The notes below the pieces were generated by a model. The model ran no database searches and had not been told where the DNA came from. It worked only from the letters and a program-made list of their open reading frames with translations. Positions 47,501-59,674 of a DNA stretch of 64,000 nt are shown here, piece by piece (position 1 is the first letter of the stretch; each line of letters begins with the position of its first letter). The translations under genes and the position numbers were made by a program. Origin of the DNA: Cannabis sativa (lineage: Eukaryota; Streptophyta; Magnoliopsida; Rosales; Cannabaceae); contig NC_083602.1 of NCBI RefSeq assembly GCF_029168945.1, positions 50,157,442 to 50,221,441 of the forward strand. Direction: 5' to 3'.

Positions 47501-49122
47501 GCTGATGCTCTGAGTAGAAAGGGTCCCAGACAGGTAGCTAGCATGGTTCAAATTTCGTCTCAGTTAGCAGAAGATATGGTCAGATCAAGCATCGCGTTTG
47601 TTGTAGGCAAACTTCATAACTTGACGCTGCAATCTGATTTGTTAGAACGTGTTAAAACTGCTCAGCTAACTAATCCAGAGTTAGTAAAAGTCAGAGAAGA
47701 GGTTTCGGCTGGTCAAGCTAAAGACTTTACAATGTCAGACAGTGGAATGTTGTTGTTTAAGACCAGAGTCTGTGTTCCTAATAGTATGGAACTCAGAAAG
47801 GAAATTCTTGAAGAGGCTCATACCACTCCATATTCCCTGCATCCCGACACCACCAAGATGTATCAAAATTTTAAACCCTACTTCTGGTGGAGCAGAATAA
47901 AGAAGAATGTGGTAGCATTCGTATCGAGATGCTTAACCTATTAATAGATCAAGGCTGAACATCAGAGACGGGCAGGGTTGTTGCAGCCTTTAACCCTACC
48001 TGAATGGAAATATGAAGATATCACGATGGACTTTATGGTTGGGTTACCTAGAACCACGGGTTTGTTTGATTCTATTTCGGTTGTGGTGGATTGATTTACG
48101 AAGTCTGCTCATTTTCTACCAGTTAAAACAACCTTCTCAGTGGATCAGTATGCAGATCTATACGTAAAAGAGATTGTAAGACTGCATGGTGTGCCAAAAT
48201 CCATAGTTTCAGATAGAGATCCGAAGTTTACTTCAAAATTTTGGCAAAGTTTACAACGGGCTATGGGTACCAAACTGAAGTTCAGTACATCTTTCCATCC
48301 TCAGACAGATGGACAGTCCGAAAGGACGATTCAGATACTGGAACATATGTTACGAGCCTGTGTTATGGATTTCGAAGGCTCCTGGAGTAAGTATCTACCG
48401 TTGATAGAATTTTCGAACAATAATAGTTATCAGAGTACTATAGGGATGGCTCCCTATGAACTATTATATGGCCGAAAATGTAGATCTCCCATCCACTTGG
48501 ATGAGACAGGGGAGAGGAAATACTTAGGTCTAGAATCAGTACAACGGACCAATGAAGTAATTGAGAAGATTAAAGCCAGAATGCTTACTTCTCAAAGAAG
48601 GCAAAAAAAAAAAGTTATGCAGATCCGAAACGTAGAGATGTAGAATTTTAAGTAGGGGATCGTGTGTTTCTACGGGTGTCTCCTATGAAGGGGATCAAGC
48701 GTTTCGAGAAGATAGGCAAATTATGCCCTAGGTTTACTGGACCTTTTGAGATTCTCGAGAAGGTTGGAAAAGTGGCATATGGATTAGCTTTGCCTCTAGC
48801 TCTTTCAACAATTCACAACGTATTCCATGTCTCGATGTTGAGAAAATACATTTCAGACCCTACTCATGTACTTAGCTATGAGAATCTTGAACTGCAACCA
48901 GACATGTCTTATGAAGAACAACCAGTTCAGATCCTTGACAGAAAGGATAAGGTTCTTCGGAACAAGACCATAGCTCTGATCAAAGTACTCTGGAGAAATA
49001 GCAAGGTGGAGGAAGCCACCTGGAAGTTAGAATCAGATATGAGAGCTCAATATCCAGAGTTGTTCAGGTTAGATTTCGAGGACGAAATCCTTTTAAGGGT
49101 GATAGTTGTAAAGACCGCTTAG
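47500..49122 (+). pseudogene. Chromovirus integrase with chromodomain-like tail (broken)
   Basis: The zinc-binding part ([13 protein letters not shown]...) ends at stops at 47,942. The core then shows MDFMVGLPRTTG, a stop after SVVVD, IVSDRDPKFTSKFW and HPQTDGQSERTIQ, which include the DDE residues. After a stop at 48,641 and a further stop at 48,648, the C-terminal frame 48,664-49,122 carries HNVFHVSMLRKY and a chromodomain-like VLWRNSKVEEATWKLE. Several stops replace codons expected to be CAA, CAG or CGA. Confidence 0.88.
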
Positions 49123-49575
49123 TTTTAATTTGGAAATTAGCAGATAATTAGGGCTTGATTATGAAAATTATTTATTAGTATTGAATTAATTATTTAGTTG
49201 GATTCAGAATGCATTTTATATGTCTTTTATAGAAATTTCATAAGTTTGCATGTTTGGTGTCCGGCAACATTGGAACGTGGTGTATGGCTATTAGAATCAC
49301 ATCCTAGTATTTTTAGTATAGCGGGAGAATAAAGTTAGACATTAGGAATGACGGGATTGGTTGAGATTTTAGAATTTCCCAAAATACCCCGTAGTGATCT
49401 TTTATGCCTTTTAGTGTGGGAGGGGCAAAATGGTCATTTTGCCCCATTAGCTCTTTCTCTTTTATGAGTTTTATTAAACTTATTTAAATCAGATTTTTAG
49501 TCATGTATAAGTTGATATTACCCTTGATTAACTAAGGTATTATTTCATTTTTATAAAATAAGGAAAAGTGAGTTG

Positions 49576-49678
<103 letters not shown>

Positions 49679-50449
49679 AAAATCCTAGGGCAGCTAGGGT
49701 TGGTGTTCTTCATCTTTTTTCCTTTGATTCTCAACTGGTTGTAGTAGTCTTAAGCAAAGGTATAATCTCTTTAACTCCTATTCTTGTTTTCTTGAATTTT
49801 AAGAAAATGGTATTTTTCTTGAATTAGAGTTTTGTGTTCTGTAGTGGTTGTTATTGTTTGGGTTAGTTTTCTGGAGTTTAAATATGTTTAGAAATGTTGT
49901 TTGGGGCATGGATTAAGGGCTGTTAGTGAATTTAACCAAGCTTTGAGTTTTAGAACTCAAACTTGGACCTTTAATGGTGAAATTCAAATCTGAGCTTTGA
50001 TTGTTGTTTTGCTGCTTGGAATATGTTTATTGGGGTGTAATATGCAGGTCTGGAAAGTTTGGTTGGGTTTGGAAACGATTTGCTTAGGGTATGAATTTTT
50101 GTTGGTTTTTTGGGTAAAATCGGTTACTTGGATTTTGCAGCAGGGGGGAAACCCGTTTTTCAGCTTGTCGTTTCGCGTCTGTTTCAGGTTTCTGGTTGGT
50201 TGGTGTCCTGCTAGTTTGGGATATTGCCATATTAAGTTGCTATAGATAAGGTTTTGGTTTAAAACCTAGGTCCCGGTTGTGATTTAGGGTTTCACTTATC
50301 CTCGTGGTTATCGATGTGATTTAGGAGCCTGTAATTCGCCGAGCAGTTGTTCCACTCGGGTGGGCCGACACACCTGAATTCGGAATTGAGGTAAGAGTAG
50401 TATAATGTCATTCATATGTGATTACATGTTTAGCGTACATGTTAGTTGC

Positions 50450-50623
50450 CATCAGAATAGCATATCAGGGTATTGGTGAGGTTTACATAGAGTTGCACCG
50501 AGATACCAACAAATATATGTTAGGCAAATCTATAGCCATCAGATTAGCATATCAGGGCAATAGTGAGGTGTACATAGAGTTGCACCGAGATGCTAACAGA
50601 TATATGATAGGCTATCAAATAGT
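50450..50623. repeat. Two-copy 87-bp tandem repeat in the 3' LTR
   Basis: It is the same array as at 43,603-43,776, with a few substitutions. Confidence 0.9.
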
Positions 50624-51167
50624 ATGAATTATCTTCTACCACATCAATACGAATAGAGTACTGAGTATAGGCTGGATTCGCAGTTAGTCATACTTTGTCG
50701 AGAACGTTCCTCACTCAGTTACGGTTATGGTTGAGTGTATGGGCACCTGCTTATAACCCGGGATATTAGTATGTTTTATGTTATACTTTTCTTACTGAGT
50801 CTGTTGACTCACTGTTGCTATTGCTATGTGTAGGTAAGGGCAAAGCTAAAGTTGAGCAGCCGTGAGAGCGAGCAGATGAAGATTGTACATGTAGGGGCGG
50901 TTAGACCTGGAGCGTACGATCTTTGGGACATTGAGGCTTTTGCTGTATAGTCATTGGGCGACAAACTTTTGTTTATGTGTATAGTAAACTTTTAAAAATT
51001 ATTTTGTAAACAGGATCCCGGAATTTTATATATGTAATACTTTAAGTTTCTAATTAAATAAGTAAATTTTAATTATTCACGATTTTCAATAACCTCGTTG
51101 ATTAGCAACGAGCTGCACAATATGTTTAAAATCACGTTAACATGCCTATGCTAGTTATGGTGTTACA

Positions 51168-51800
51168 CTCTTATCTATTTTTCAGGTCTTTGACGTCAGT
51201 TCTTTGTTACAAGTGCTTCATAATCTTTAATATATCAAAGGGAAATATAATGAAGTATTTGTATACATATTTTTTTAGAGAAAATTTTTCTGTATAATTA
51301 CGTGTATTTTTTTTTTTAAAGAGTAATATTGTATGACTTTTGAGATCCTAATGTAATTTGTAATTCATATATAATACATTTCATTTATTTATTTTTTTAT
51401 TGGCAGGAAATATGAATATAAATATATCATTCATATAAGGATATAATGCAATCTAATTTTTTTTAAACACACATAACTTTCTTGATTATTTATGTTTGAT
51501 TAGATACATAAATGAGATATAGTGATAACCACGATTTTCAATATAGTGGTGAATATAAGTGAGATACAGTGATGACAATAGTGTTTATGAATATAATGAC
51601 GTTTATAAGTGAGATACGATGATGATGACAACAATAACTTTGAATATAATGAATTCGAATATAGTTGAGATATGGTGATAACTTTTTTTTTGAATATAGT
51701 GGCGACTACAAGACGATGATGATAACAATTTTGAAATCATATGATTAGTTTTATATAGATTCATTTGTTGTCTTTTTCAATTGTTATGAATTTTTATACA
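51168..51800 (+). mobile_element. Helitron-family fragment right of the gypsy element
   Basis: It contains a degenerate tandem array at about 51,514-51,745, with units of roughly 45-57 bp starting GAGATAYRGTGAT. The same kind of text (GAGATACGGTAATGAT, ATGGTGACTATAAATGAG) occurs at about 14,940-15,010, near the 3' end of the Helitron-like cluster. No 3' hairpin follows here, so this copy looks truncated. Confidence 0.45.
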
Positions 51801-51855
51801 ATATTTAAATTTATTTTTTGAGTAAAAAAGCAAAAGAAAAATTTAGTAGAATAGT

Positions 51856-52180
51856 TAGAACATCTCCAACCATGCTCTCTAAACACTCTTTAGCCAGAAT
51901 AAAGAGTGAGACTTAAAAAATAAGTTCCAACCATACAAAAAATAATTATACTCTCTAAAGGTTGGGAGCTCTCTACTTTTTTGTTAAACTTTTTTAATGG
52001 TATTTTAATTAAAAGAATTATTAATTTTTTATTATTATATAAAATTAATTAATATTTGATAAATTAAAATTGCAAAATATTATTAAATAATCAAATACTA
52101 ATTAAAGTAGAGAGCATGATTGAAACAACAATAAAAATGGTTCTCTAAATAACTAAAAAAATATACCATTAGAAATGTTC
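51856..52180. mobile_element. Possible MITE with GAACATCTCC-type ends
   Basis: TTAGAACATCTCCAACCATG at the left and the inverse-like CCATTAGAAATGTTCTTTTA at the right form weak terminal inverted repeats. Internally GCATGCTCTCTAAA-like text is echoed by AGAGAGCATG. Boundaries and duplication are not certain. Confidence 0.4.
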
Positions 52181-52713
52181 TTTTACTCACATTTAAAAAT
52201 ATATATATAAAAAAAATTTAACCTTCCTATTTCTTCATCGTTGTCCATGATCGCATCCCCAGTACTTGCTTCTCCATCGTTCTGATCCTCCAACAAACTA
52301 TCACGGTAAATATCTCACTCTCTATTTTTCTTTTTTTCTTTTTTGTAGACTGAATTTATTCCATTTTATATAGCCGTATTTCGATATTATGTGAATTGTG
52401 ATAGTGTTTTAGTTGGTGTATATACTGTTTGATATAATGTCTGTGTGATTCGTGAAAGAATTGGTTATATTAAGGGCCAGTGATCACGATTCTGAACCAA
52501 CTTTTCTGTAGTTTAATACCTCTTGATCATATGCATTGTTCAAGTTACCATAATAGTTTTCTATTTTAATTTTCTTTGTATATCGTTTGTTGCTGTAAAT
52601 GAGTTCAATGTTTTTCTTTCTTTTTTGGTTTCACAACTCTTTTTTATTCTTTCTTTTTTCAATGTTTTTCTTTTTTGTTATAGGTTTGTTTTATATTGAT
52701 ATTGTTCTATTTT

Positions 52714-53417
52714 GCGCCATTATTTATGGCTTTGGCGCCTTACAAGGCTTTAGCACCTATTATATGGTTGGGCCCCTAATTATTTAGGGTAGTTTGTTTA
52801 AATTTTCACGTTTTTCGGTATTGAATGTATAAGAAAATTTTGACACAATAATATTTTAAAGTTAATAAGTTATGTACTATACCGATTTATTAGTCGGAAT
52901 AAAAGGATTATTTTGGTTAATGTATGATTTAAAGAATATTTTAAACTGAAATAAGGTTTAAGAGGGTTTACTTTAAACGCTAATTCCTATTAGCTATGTT
53001 TTGGTTTATATTTTTTTAGGAATTTTCAGCATAAAAGGAAAGTGTTTGGAATTTTAGTATTCAGATTCTAATATTATAATTAATTAAGTAAATTGAAGAA
53101 TAAGAATCTTGAGGATCTTGTAATAAAGGGAGGTGGAAATACTAATGGTCTAATGAGAATATATTGGTTCAGATATATTTGGGAAGTCAAATTTGAAAAT
53201 TTGGTTTGTTCTCAATATTATGGGAATGTACCAAAATTATTATATTATTTGTATTTTTAAAGAATTTCTGGATGAGTGGTATTAGTTTTTTTGATGGAAG
53301 AAATGGAAGTACAAATTTGATGGATGAGCTGCGCTATTGTTTATGGCTTTAGTGCCTTTTAAGGTTTTCGCGCATGATTTATGGCTGGCCCCTAATTATT
53401 TAGGGTAATTGGTTAAA
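52714..53417. repeat. Dispersed direct repeat, two copies of about 86 bp
   Basis: Copy one (52,714-52,800) has GCGCCATTATTTATGGCTTT and ends GCCCCTAATTATTTAGGGTA. Copy two (53,332-53,417) has GCGCTATTGTTTATGGCTTT and ends with the same 20 bases. The shared end contains the stem CCCTAA TTAT TTAGGG. Confidence 0.8.
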
Positions 53418-54250
53418 ATTACAAGATATCATGATTTGTAAAAATGTTATAAAATTTAATAGCTAACAATTATGGTATATAATTATGAGATTATTTGTCT
53501 TATTAGTTTATTATAGATAACATAATATTAATTTTGGGTATATAAATTATAAATATGAGTTTATTATAGATAACATAATATTATAGATAACATACTATTA
53601 ATTTTAATATATAAATTAAAAATGTGGGATTTTGTAATAAATTGGAGGTAGGGGCATTAATTGTGAATTGAGAATACTTTGTTTTATTTTATTTTTTCTT
53701 TTTGGGAAGATATTGAAATAAATGGGAAGTAAATGCTAATGAAGTATTGAGATTATTGCCTTATTAGTTGTATAGGAAGATACTAATATGAATAGTTTTT
53801 TATAATAATTTGAATGGTGTAATAATTAGGAGGTTATCTATTTAAATAATAAATAAGGAAGCATTATGTCATAATACTGAATTAGATTAATTAATATTAA
53901 TTTAATATTATTAATTAAATGTATGATGAAGTGGTATTAGGAAAATAGTACTTTTGAATGTGAAAAGTGCAATCTTAAGTTTTAAGGATATTAATACAAT
54001 TTTGGTTTAATTTAGGTTGAATAAAGATTATAGATACCATGTTTTACGCTATAAATAAAATAATAAATAATTTAACTTATTAAGAATTTTGACATGTTTT
54101 AGTCTATAAATAAGTAATATTTATAAGAGATAAAATGAAATAATTAGTATATAATATTTTGAATATTTAAGGAATAATGGGTATTGAAAGGAAAATTTTA
54201 TTTATGTTTGATTTTAAAAGGGTAAAAGTAAGGAATATGGATCCTATGTT

Positions 54251-54280
54251 ACTAGCCAAAGGGTAATCCCTTTGGCTAGT
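54251..54280. repeat. Perfect 13-bp inverted repeat with 4-nt loop
   Basis: ACTAGCCAAAGGG, loop TAAT, CCCTTTGGCTAGT. It may be two terminal repeats of a collapsed MITE, or a simple hairpin. Confidence 0.85.
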
Positions 54281-54501
54281 TCTAGTATTTTATAGGGAGA
54301 TCTAGTTGCTTAGTCTTAGTAGTTGGTTGATTCTCTTCAGTTTGAATAGTTTTCTAATTAAAGTTTTATGCTATTTTTTGATGTTTTTTTCAGGTGGAAC
54401 TTCAGTATTTTGAGTTAGGAGCGTTGTTTGAAGATGTTATAGCTTTATTGTTTAAATTTCCGGGGGCAGTTTTGTCCCATGGGGCTCGCTCTAAGATTTT
54501 A

Positions 54502-54640
54502 GCGGCCCATAGTTGGCAAAGCATGCTCTGCCGTTAGACGATGAGCTATCCTGGTTCGAGGAGGTGCCAGTACCGGTGGCGGACGTGGGCATCGTAAATT
54601 CATGAGTGATTTTAATCACTTTGTCAAAAAAAAAAAAATA
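54502..54640 (+). mobile_element. Possible tRNA-derived SINE
   Basis: A-box-like TTGGCAAAGCATGC (about 54,515) and B-box-like GGTTCGAGG (about 54,553) are spaced as in RNA polymerase III promoters. They are followed by unrelated sequence and a terminal A tract (54,626-54,638). It does not fold as a functional tRNA. I could not find clear target duplications. Confidence 0.35.
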
Positions 54641-54699
54641 TAAAAAAAATTATAAATTAATATCTTACTAAACAAAATTCAATCTCTTTTCTAATTATT

Positions 54700-55055
54700 A
54701 AATAGCCCCAGCAATGATGAAGGGAACACTTTCTGCAGCGCGTACATGTTGCGCGTGTGAGAGGATTTTATTTTTCCTTAATAACTCTCTCGTGTGTCAG
54801 GCACATGAGAGCAAATATACCATAATTTTTTTACATGTAAAAATATATATAATTTTGAAGTGCTCTCGTCTCATCGCCACCATCAATATCATTCATCCAT
54901 TGCAAATCTTTTCTGCTTCACTCACTTCAGCTCCTTTTATTTCTTTTTTCCTCCATAAGATCCTGCAAAAAATCCTTATTTAGGGTTTTCCTGCATAGTT
55001 TTTGAGAGCTGAAAAAAGAGAAAGCTTTGAGAGAAAAACTCGAACTTGGTGGGTT
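54700..55055 (+). promoter_or_regulatory. Promoter region and 5' UTR of the sulfite reductase gene
   Basis: A TATA-like AATATATATAAT at 54,841-54,852 lies about 205 bp before the start codon. The sequence between them is pyrimidine-rich and has no ATG, as expected for a plant leader. Neither element is proven from sequence alone. Confidence 0.4.
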
Positions 55056-58000
55056 ATGACGACGTCGTTTGGAGCTACGAATACTCCCGTGTTCAACGAT
55101 CCCAAGGGTCAGATTGGGAGCTTTCAGAGACTTAAGTCCGCTAACTCTTTCGCTTTGAGCTTTCATACTAGACCCGTTCATGTCTTTTCGGCTTCGAACC
55201 GTACGCTCATCAGAGCCGTTTCTACGGTTCGTTTTGATCTCTTTCTCTCTTTCTCTTCTTCTGTGTGGGTTTTTTTTTTTTTTTCAAACATATTGCTCTG
55301 TTATTATGGCAAGAGGCCAAGCAAAGAAACTTATGTTGCTTGCTTTCGTTTTGTTAGGTTTGAAAGAGCTCGTGTTTGTGTATCAAAAATCCCATTTTTT
55401 TCATTTGTTTTTTATGAAAGTATAAATTCTATCATTTTATTGTTTGGGTGGTCAATCTACTTTCTTTTGCTATTATGTGTATCTAATTCTATGGCATGGA
55501 GAGAGACTGTGGTTAGTATTAATGGATTTCTGGAGCTGAAATGTGTAGAAGAGAAAAAAGGAACAAATTTGAGAATATTTATGTAATGAATGTATTTTAA
55601 TGAGAAAAGATTGTGATTATTGATGATTTTTTGTCCATGCAGCCGGCAAAGCCAGAGACTGTAACCGAGCCTAAGCGTAGTAAAGTTGAAATATTCAAAG
55701 AACAAAGTAATTTCATAAGATATCCTCTTAACGAGGAGATATTAACAGATGCCCCAAATATCAATGAGGCTGCTACACAATTGATCAAGTTCCATGGAAG
55801 CTATCAACAGTATAATAGAGATGAACGTGGTCAAAAGTCGTACTCATTTATGCTTCGTACGAAGAACCCTTGTGGGAAAGTCCCAAACCAACTTTACTTG
55901 ACCATGGATGATCTTGCCGATCAGTTTGGAATTGGGACACTAAGATTAACTACGAGGCAGACATTTCAGCTACACGGGGTTCTAAAGAAGGACCTCAAGA
56001 CAGTAATGAGTAGCATTATTAAAAACATGGGCTCAACTCTTGGTGCCTGTGGCGATCTCAATAGGAATGTACTTGCTCCAGCTGCCCCACTTGTTAGAAA
56101 AGATTATCTCTTTGCACAACAAACAGCGGATAACATTGCAGCCCTGTTAACTCCTCAGTCTGGTTTTTACTATGATGTGTGGGTGGATGGTGAGCAATTC
56201 ATGACGGTAGAACCTCCTGAAGTAACCAAGGTCCGCAATGATAATTCTCATGGAACAAATTTCCCTGATTCACCCGAGCCTATCTACGGAACACAGTTCT
56301 TACCCAGGAAATTTAAAATTGCAGTTACTGTACCAACAGATAACTCTGTGGATCTTCTCACAAATGACATTGGTGTTGTTGTTGTTACTGACGATAATGG
56401 GGAGCCTCAGGGTTTCAATTTATATGTAAGATCATCATGTCTTGACCAATGTTTTTTTGATTGCTCTAGCTTATAATGTTAGTATCTTATAATTTCTCTC
56501 ACAGGTTGGTGGTGGTATGGGAAGAACTCACAGGGTGGAAACCACTTTTCCCCAACTGGCATTACCATTGGGATATGTCCCGAAAGAGGATATTTTGTAT
56601 GCAGTGAAAGCTATTGTTGTTACACAGAGAGAAAATGGCAGAAGGGATGATCGTAGATACAGTAGGCTTAAGTATTTAGTAAGCTCTTGGGGGATTGAGA
56701 AGTTTAGAAGTGCTGTTGAGAAATTTTATGGAAGGAAATTTGAGCCTAACCGTGAATTGCCTGAGTGGGAATTTAAAAGCTACTTAGGATGGCATGAGCA
56801 GGTTTGTTCAACTCATCTTGACTTGAAGTTTATGATTTCTCATCTGGAATTCTATGTTTGAAATACTACTCCCGACATTGAGATTTATCATGGCTCTTCA
56901 TAGAGTACAGCTGTTAATCTGTTATAGTTATTATTCTCACACTTCCTCTTTAGCTGTTAATCTGTCATAGTTATTATTCTCACACTTTCTCTCTAGCTAA
57001 CTCTGTTACTTCACCATTTGTCTTATGATATGTTTACAGGGAGATGGCAATTTATTTTGTGGACTCCATGTTGATAGTGGTCGTGTAGCAGGGAAGATGA
57101 AGAAAGCACTGAGGGAGGTCATTGAAAAATATGGTTTAAGCGTGCGGCTAACACCAAATCAGAACATCATCTTGTGTGATATTCGAAATTCATGGAGGCG
57201 TCCCATCACTACAATACTTGCCCAAGCTGGTCTGCTGGTAAATTCATCTTTTTTCACTTTTGCACTTTATTTTCCCCTCTTTGTGAACTAAGTAGAGTAT
57301 TGCATTTGATTAGACGTGGTATCTATGAATCTATAGTTCTATGAATAGATCAATAGCCAACACTTCTGTTGTTGTGTTATATGCTTTATTTAGGAGAAAA
57401 AGAAATATTTTGTGCCACTGCTGATTTTGGATTAATGTCGTGTCATATTCATTACTTACTTTTGGCTGTGTTCAGCATCCTAGATACGTAGATCCCCTTA
57501 ATGTAACTGCTATGGCATGCCCGGCAATGCCTCTTTGCCCACTGGCAATAACTGAAGCAGAGCGGGGAATCCCTGACATCCTAAAGCGTGTTCGAGCAGT
57601 TTTTGAGACGGTATTGCCACAATCCTTCATTAATTTAAGAAATAAAAAGAGAAAAAAAGTGTGAATCAATATTTAAATGTTAGTGTGCAAATAACATACT
57701 GCCATTATATTTCAGGTTGGTCTAAGGTACAGTGAATCTGTGGTCATAAGGATAACTGGTTGTCCTAATGGTTGCGCCAGACCATACATGGCCGAACTTG
57801 GACTGGTTGGGGATGGTCCCAATAGCTACCAGGTATTTTGAGGACATTTTCTCAAAGATGTTGTCTTTTTAAGGCAGAAGTATTATGAAACCACTGGACA
57901 TATAATAATATCATTCTTATTATGTCTTTTAACTTAGTATAGATTTGGCTTGGAGGAACACCCAACCAAACCTCCCTTGCAAGAACCTTCATGAACAAGG

Positions 58001-58473
58001 TTAAGATTCATGACCTTGAAAAAGTTTTGGAGCCATTGTTTTATCACTGGAAACGCAAACGCCAATCTAAAGAGTCATTTGGAGCCTTTGCAAATCGCTT
58101 GGTGAGTGGTAACATAATTATCTGCAAGCTCTTTGTTTCTACTTGTATTTCTGATCTTTAAGGAAAACTTGTCTTTGTAACTTATACCTAGAATGTGGAA
58201 GTGTTCTTGTCATTGGTAAGTATTAGCATGCTTGGTGATGTGGGCTTGCTTGTTTGTTTTCTTCAGGGATTTGAAAAACTTCAAGAAATGGTTGACAAAT
58301 GGGAAGGTCCAGTAGCTGCTTCATCACGACATAACCTGAAGCTTTTTGCAGACAAGGAGACATACGAAGCCATGGATAAACTGGCAAAACTGCAGGATAA
58401 GAGCGCGCATCAGCTAGCTATAGAAGTCATTCGCGATTTTGTTGCTTCCCAGCCAAATGGGAAAAGTGAATGA
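55056..58473 (+). CDS. SIR: Ferredoxin-dependent sulfite reductase, plastid precursor (8 exons)
   Basis: The enzyme reduces sulfite to sulfide with six electrons from ferredoxin, the step before cysteine synthesis in plastids; in some plants it also binds plastid nucleoid DNA. I read exons at 55,056-55,226, 55,643-56,425, 56,505-56,801, 57,040-57,237, 57,476-57,610, 57,716-57,832, 57,943-58,101 and 58,267-58,473. All introns are GT-AG and phase 0, giving 688 codons, normal for the family. Exon 1 encodes a serine/threonine-rich transit peptide ([13 protein letters not shown]...). The first nitrite/sulfite reductase half has [12 protein letters not shown] (158-169), and exon 3 has VGGGMGRTH. 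The siroheme and 4Fe-4S cysteines are C498 and C504 (ACPAMPLC) and C544 and C548 (TGCPNGC). No stop or frameshift interrupts it. The start is the first ATG in a pyrimidine-rich leader. Confidence 0.97.
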
Positions 58474-58660
58474 TTGGTTTGAAGTTATGTTCATGCTTAG
58501 CAAAACACAGCCAAGGCAGACTAGGAAATAATACCTCTTATATGTTCTGTTTTAGAGTTTCTTTCTGGTTTAGGTATTATTTTTTTTGAGATTGCATTTT
58601 CAAGTCTCTGTCTGCCTGGATTTGTAAAATAAGGCTGGTCTGTTTTTTTTGGGTATCCCT
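58474..58660 (+). terminator. Probable 3' UTR and polyadenylation region of the sulfite reductase gene
   Basis: A GGAAATAATACC motif near 58,525 and TGTAAAATAAGG near 58,622, among T-rich and TTTGT-type elements, are plausible plant polyadenylation signals. The exact site cannot be read from the sequence. Confidence 0.35.
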
Positions 58661-59414
58661 ATGCAAGAGTAGGTGAATGCGTTTCCTCATCGTCTATGAT
58701 TTTTGTAACAAGATCAGTTTTTGTCCGCATTTCCATCACTGAAAAGTGTTCTAAAAGGCTAATGTGCTAATATGCAGAAGCTATTCAAGATATTTTACCA
58801 ATGATTCCACTGGAAGTCTTATCAAGGGTTTGCATGAACTCAAATTTTGTAGGTTGTCCAACCTAGAAAGTATGCCTAGACTCATGGGGTATGACCATAT
58901 TTATTTGCACTTTTGTTTTGAAGATCTTATTGTCGAAGAGGGTAGTTGTTTTACTTTGGAAGTATAGATTTTTTAGTGTTATTTTCTTTACCATTACAAA
59001 ATCGAACCAAATATCTCTTACTCTACTGTTTTCAAGATCTTGATGAAGATTTTATCGCATTCTATTGGTAGGAGGGTAGTTGCTCTTCGCTTCCCTTGCA
59101 TTTGTGGGTTTTGGTTGTCCTTTCTTTCTTTCCCAGAACAGGCAAGATAGCACCTTTACCAACCTAAAAAATGCGTCAGATCTTGTGACCTATTGACATA
59201 TAATAACACCATGATTTCAAGGGTCTCCATCGTAATCTGTTTGACCCATAGGCAGGCATTACACAGTATTGGATAAGGTCTTTTTGGTACTAAGCTTGTT
59301 TTTGTGCGTATATTGCACAAAAGCCAGATGGGCATTTTCAAGCTTTACTATGAGAATTGCTAAGAGACACTATTGGTGCCTAGTACCCTCCTTGATATTA
59401 TATCGCTGTTGGTG
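58661..59414. other. Intergenic DNA, no gene seen
   Basis: Short open frames here lack start context, domains and codon bias. I see no recognisable repeat. Confidence 0.5.
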
Positions 59415-59674
59415 TGTTATCTTAAATTTTGTCTACTTGACGTGGCATGTTCACAAAGTCTCTTTAGAAGGCATAACAAAACCGTCAAGGACCAAGTGAG
59501 AGAAGTTAAGCAAGCCGTCAAGAAGCTGCACAATTATGTCTGGTCGGCCACGTGAGTACATAGACCGGCCAGGAGGAGCTTGTGGTTTGAGCATAAGCTA
59601 GTCGACTAAAGGTGATTGTCAGACCAAGAAAGGGCCTGTTCAATCAAGGAAGCCTAATCTTTGCAAGGAAAGTT

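Larger units (their letters stand above)
52200..54500. other. AT-rich DNA upstream of the sulfite reductase gene, no gene seen
   Basis: No coding sequence is supported. A direct repeat pair (about 52,714-52,800 and 53,332-53,417) and a hairpin at 54,251 are listed separately. A donor-like CACGGTAAAT near 52,304 and an acceptor-like TTTTTTTCAGGTGG near 54,392 could belong to a non-coding transcript, but this is speculation. Confidence 0.45.

Noticed and set aside
52714..53417. Interstitial telomere repeats
   Set aside because: Only single CCCTAA/TTAGGG units in a hairpin, not tandem CCCTAAA arrays.
54480..54600. A tRNA gene
   Set aside because: A/B-box-like motifs exist, but no cloverleaf with matched acceptor stem could be formed; a SINE head is more likely.
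55002..55586. A 194-codon frame overlapping sulfite reductase exon 1
   Set aside because: It starts at an upstream frame in the UTR and reads through intron 1; the SIR frame and splice sites explain the region better.
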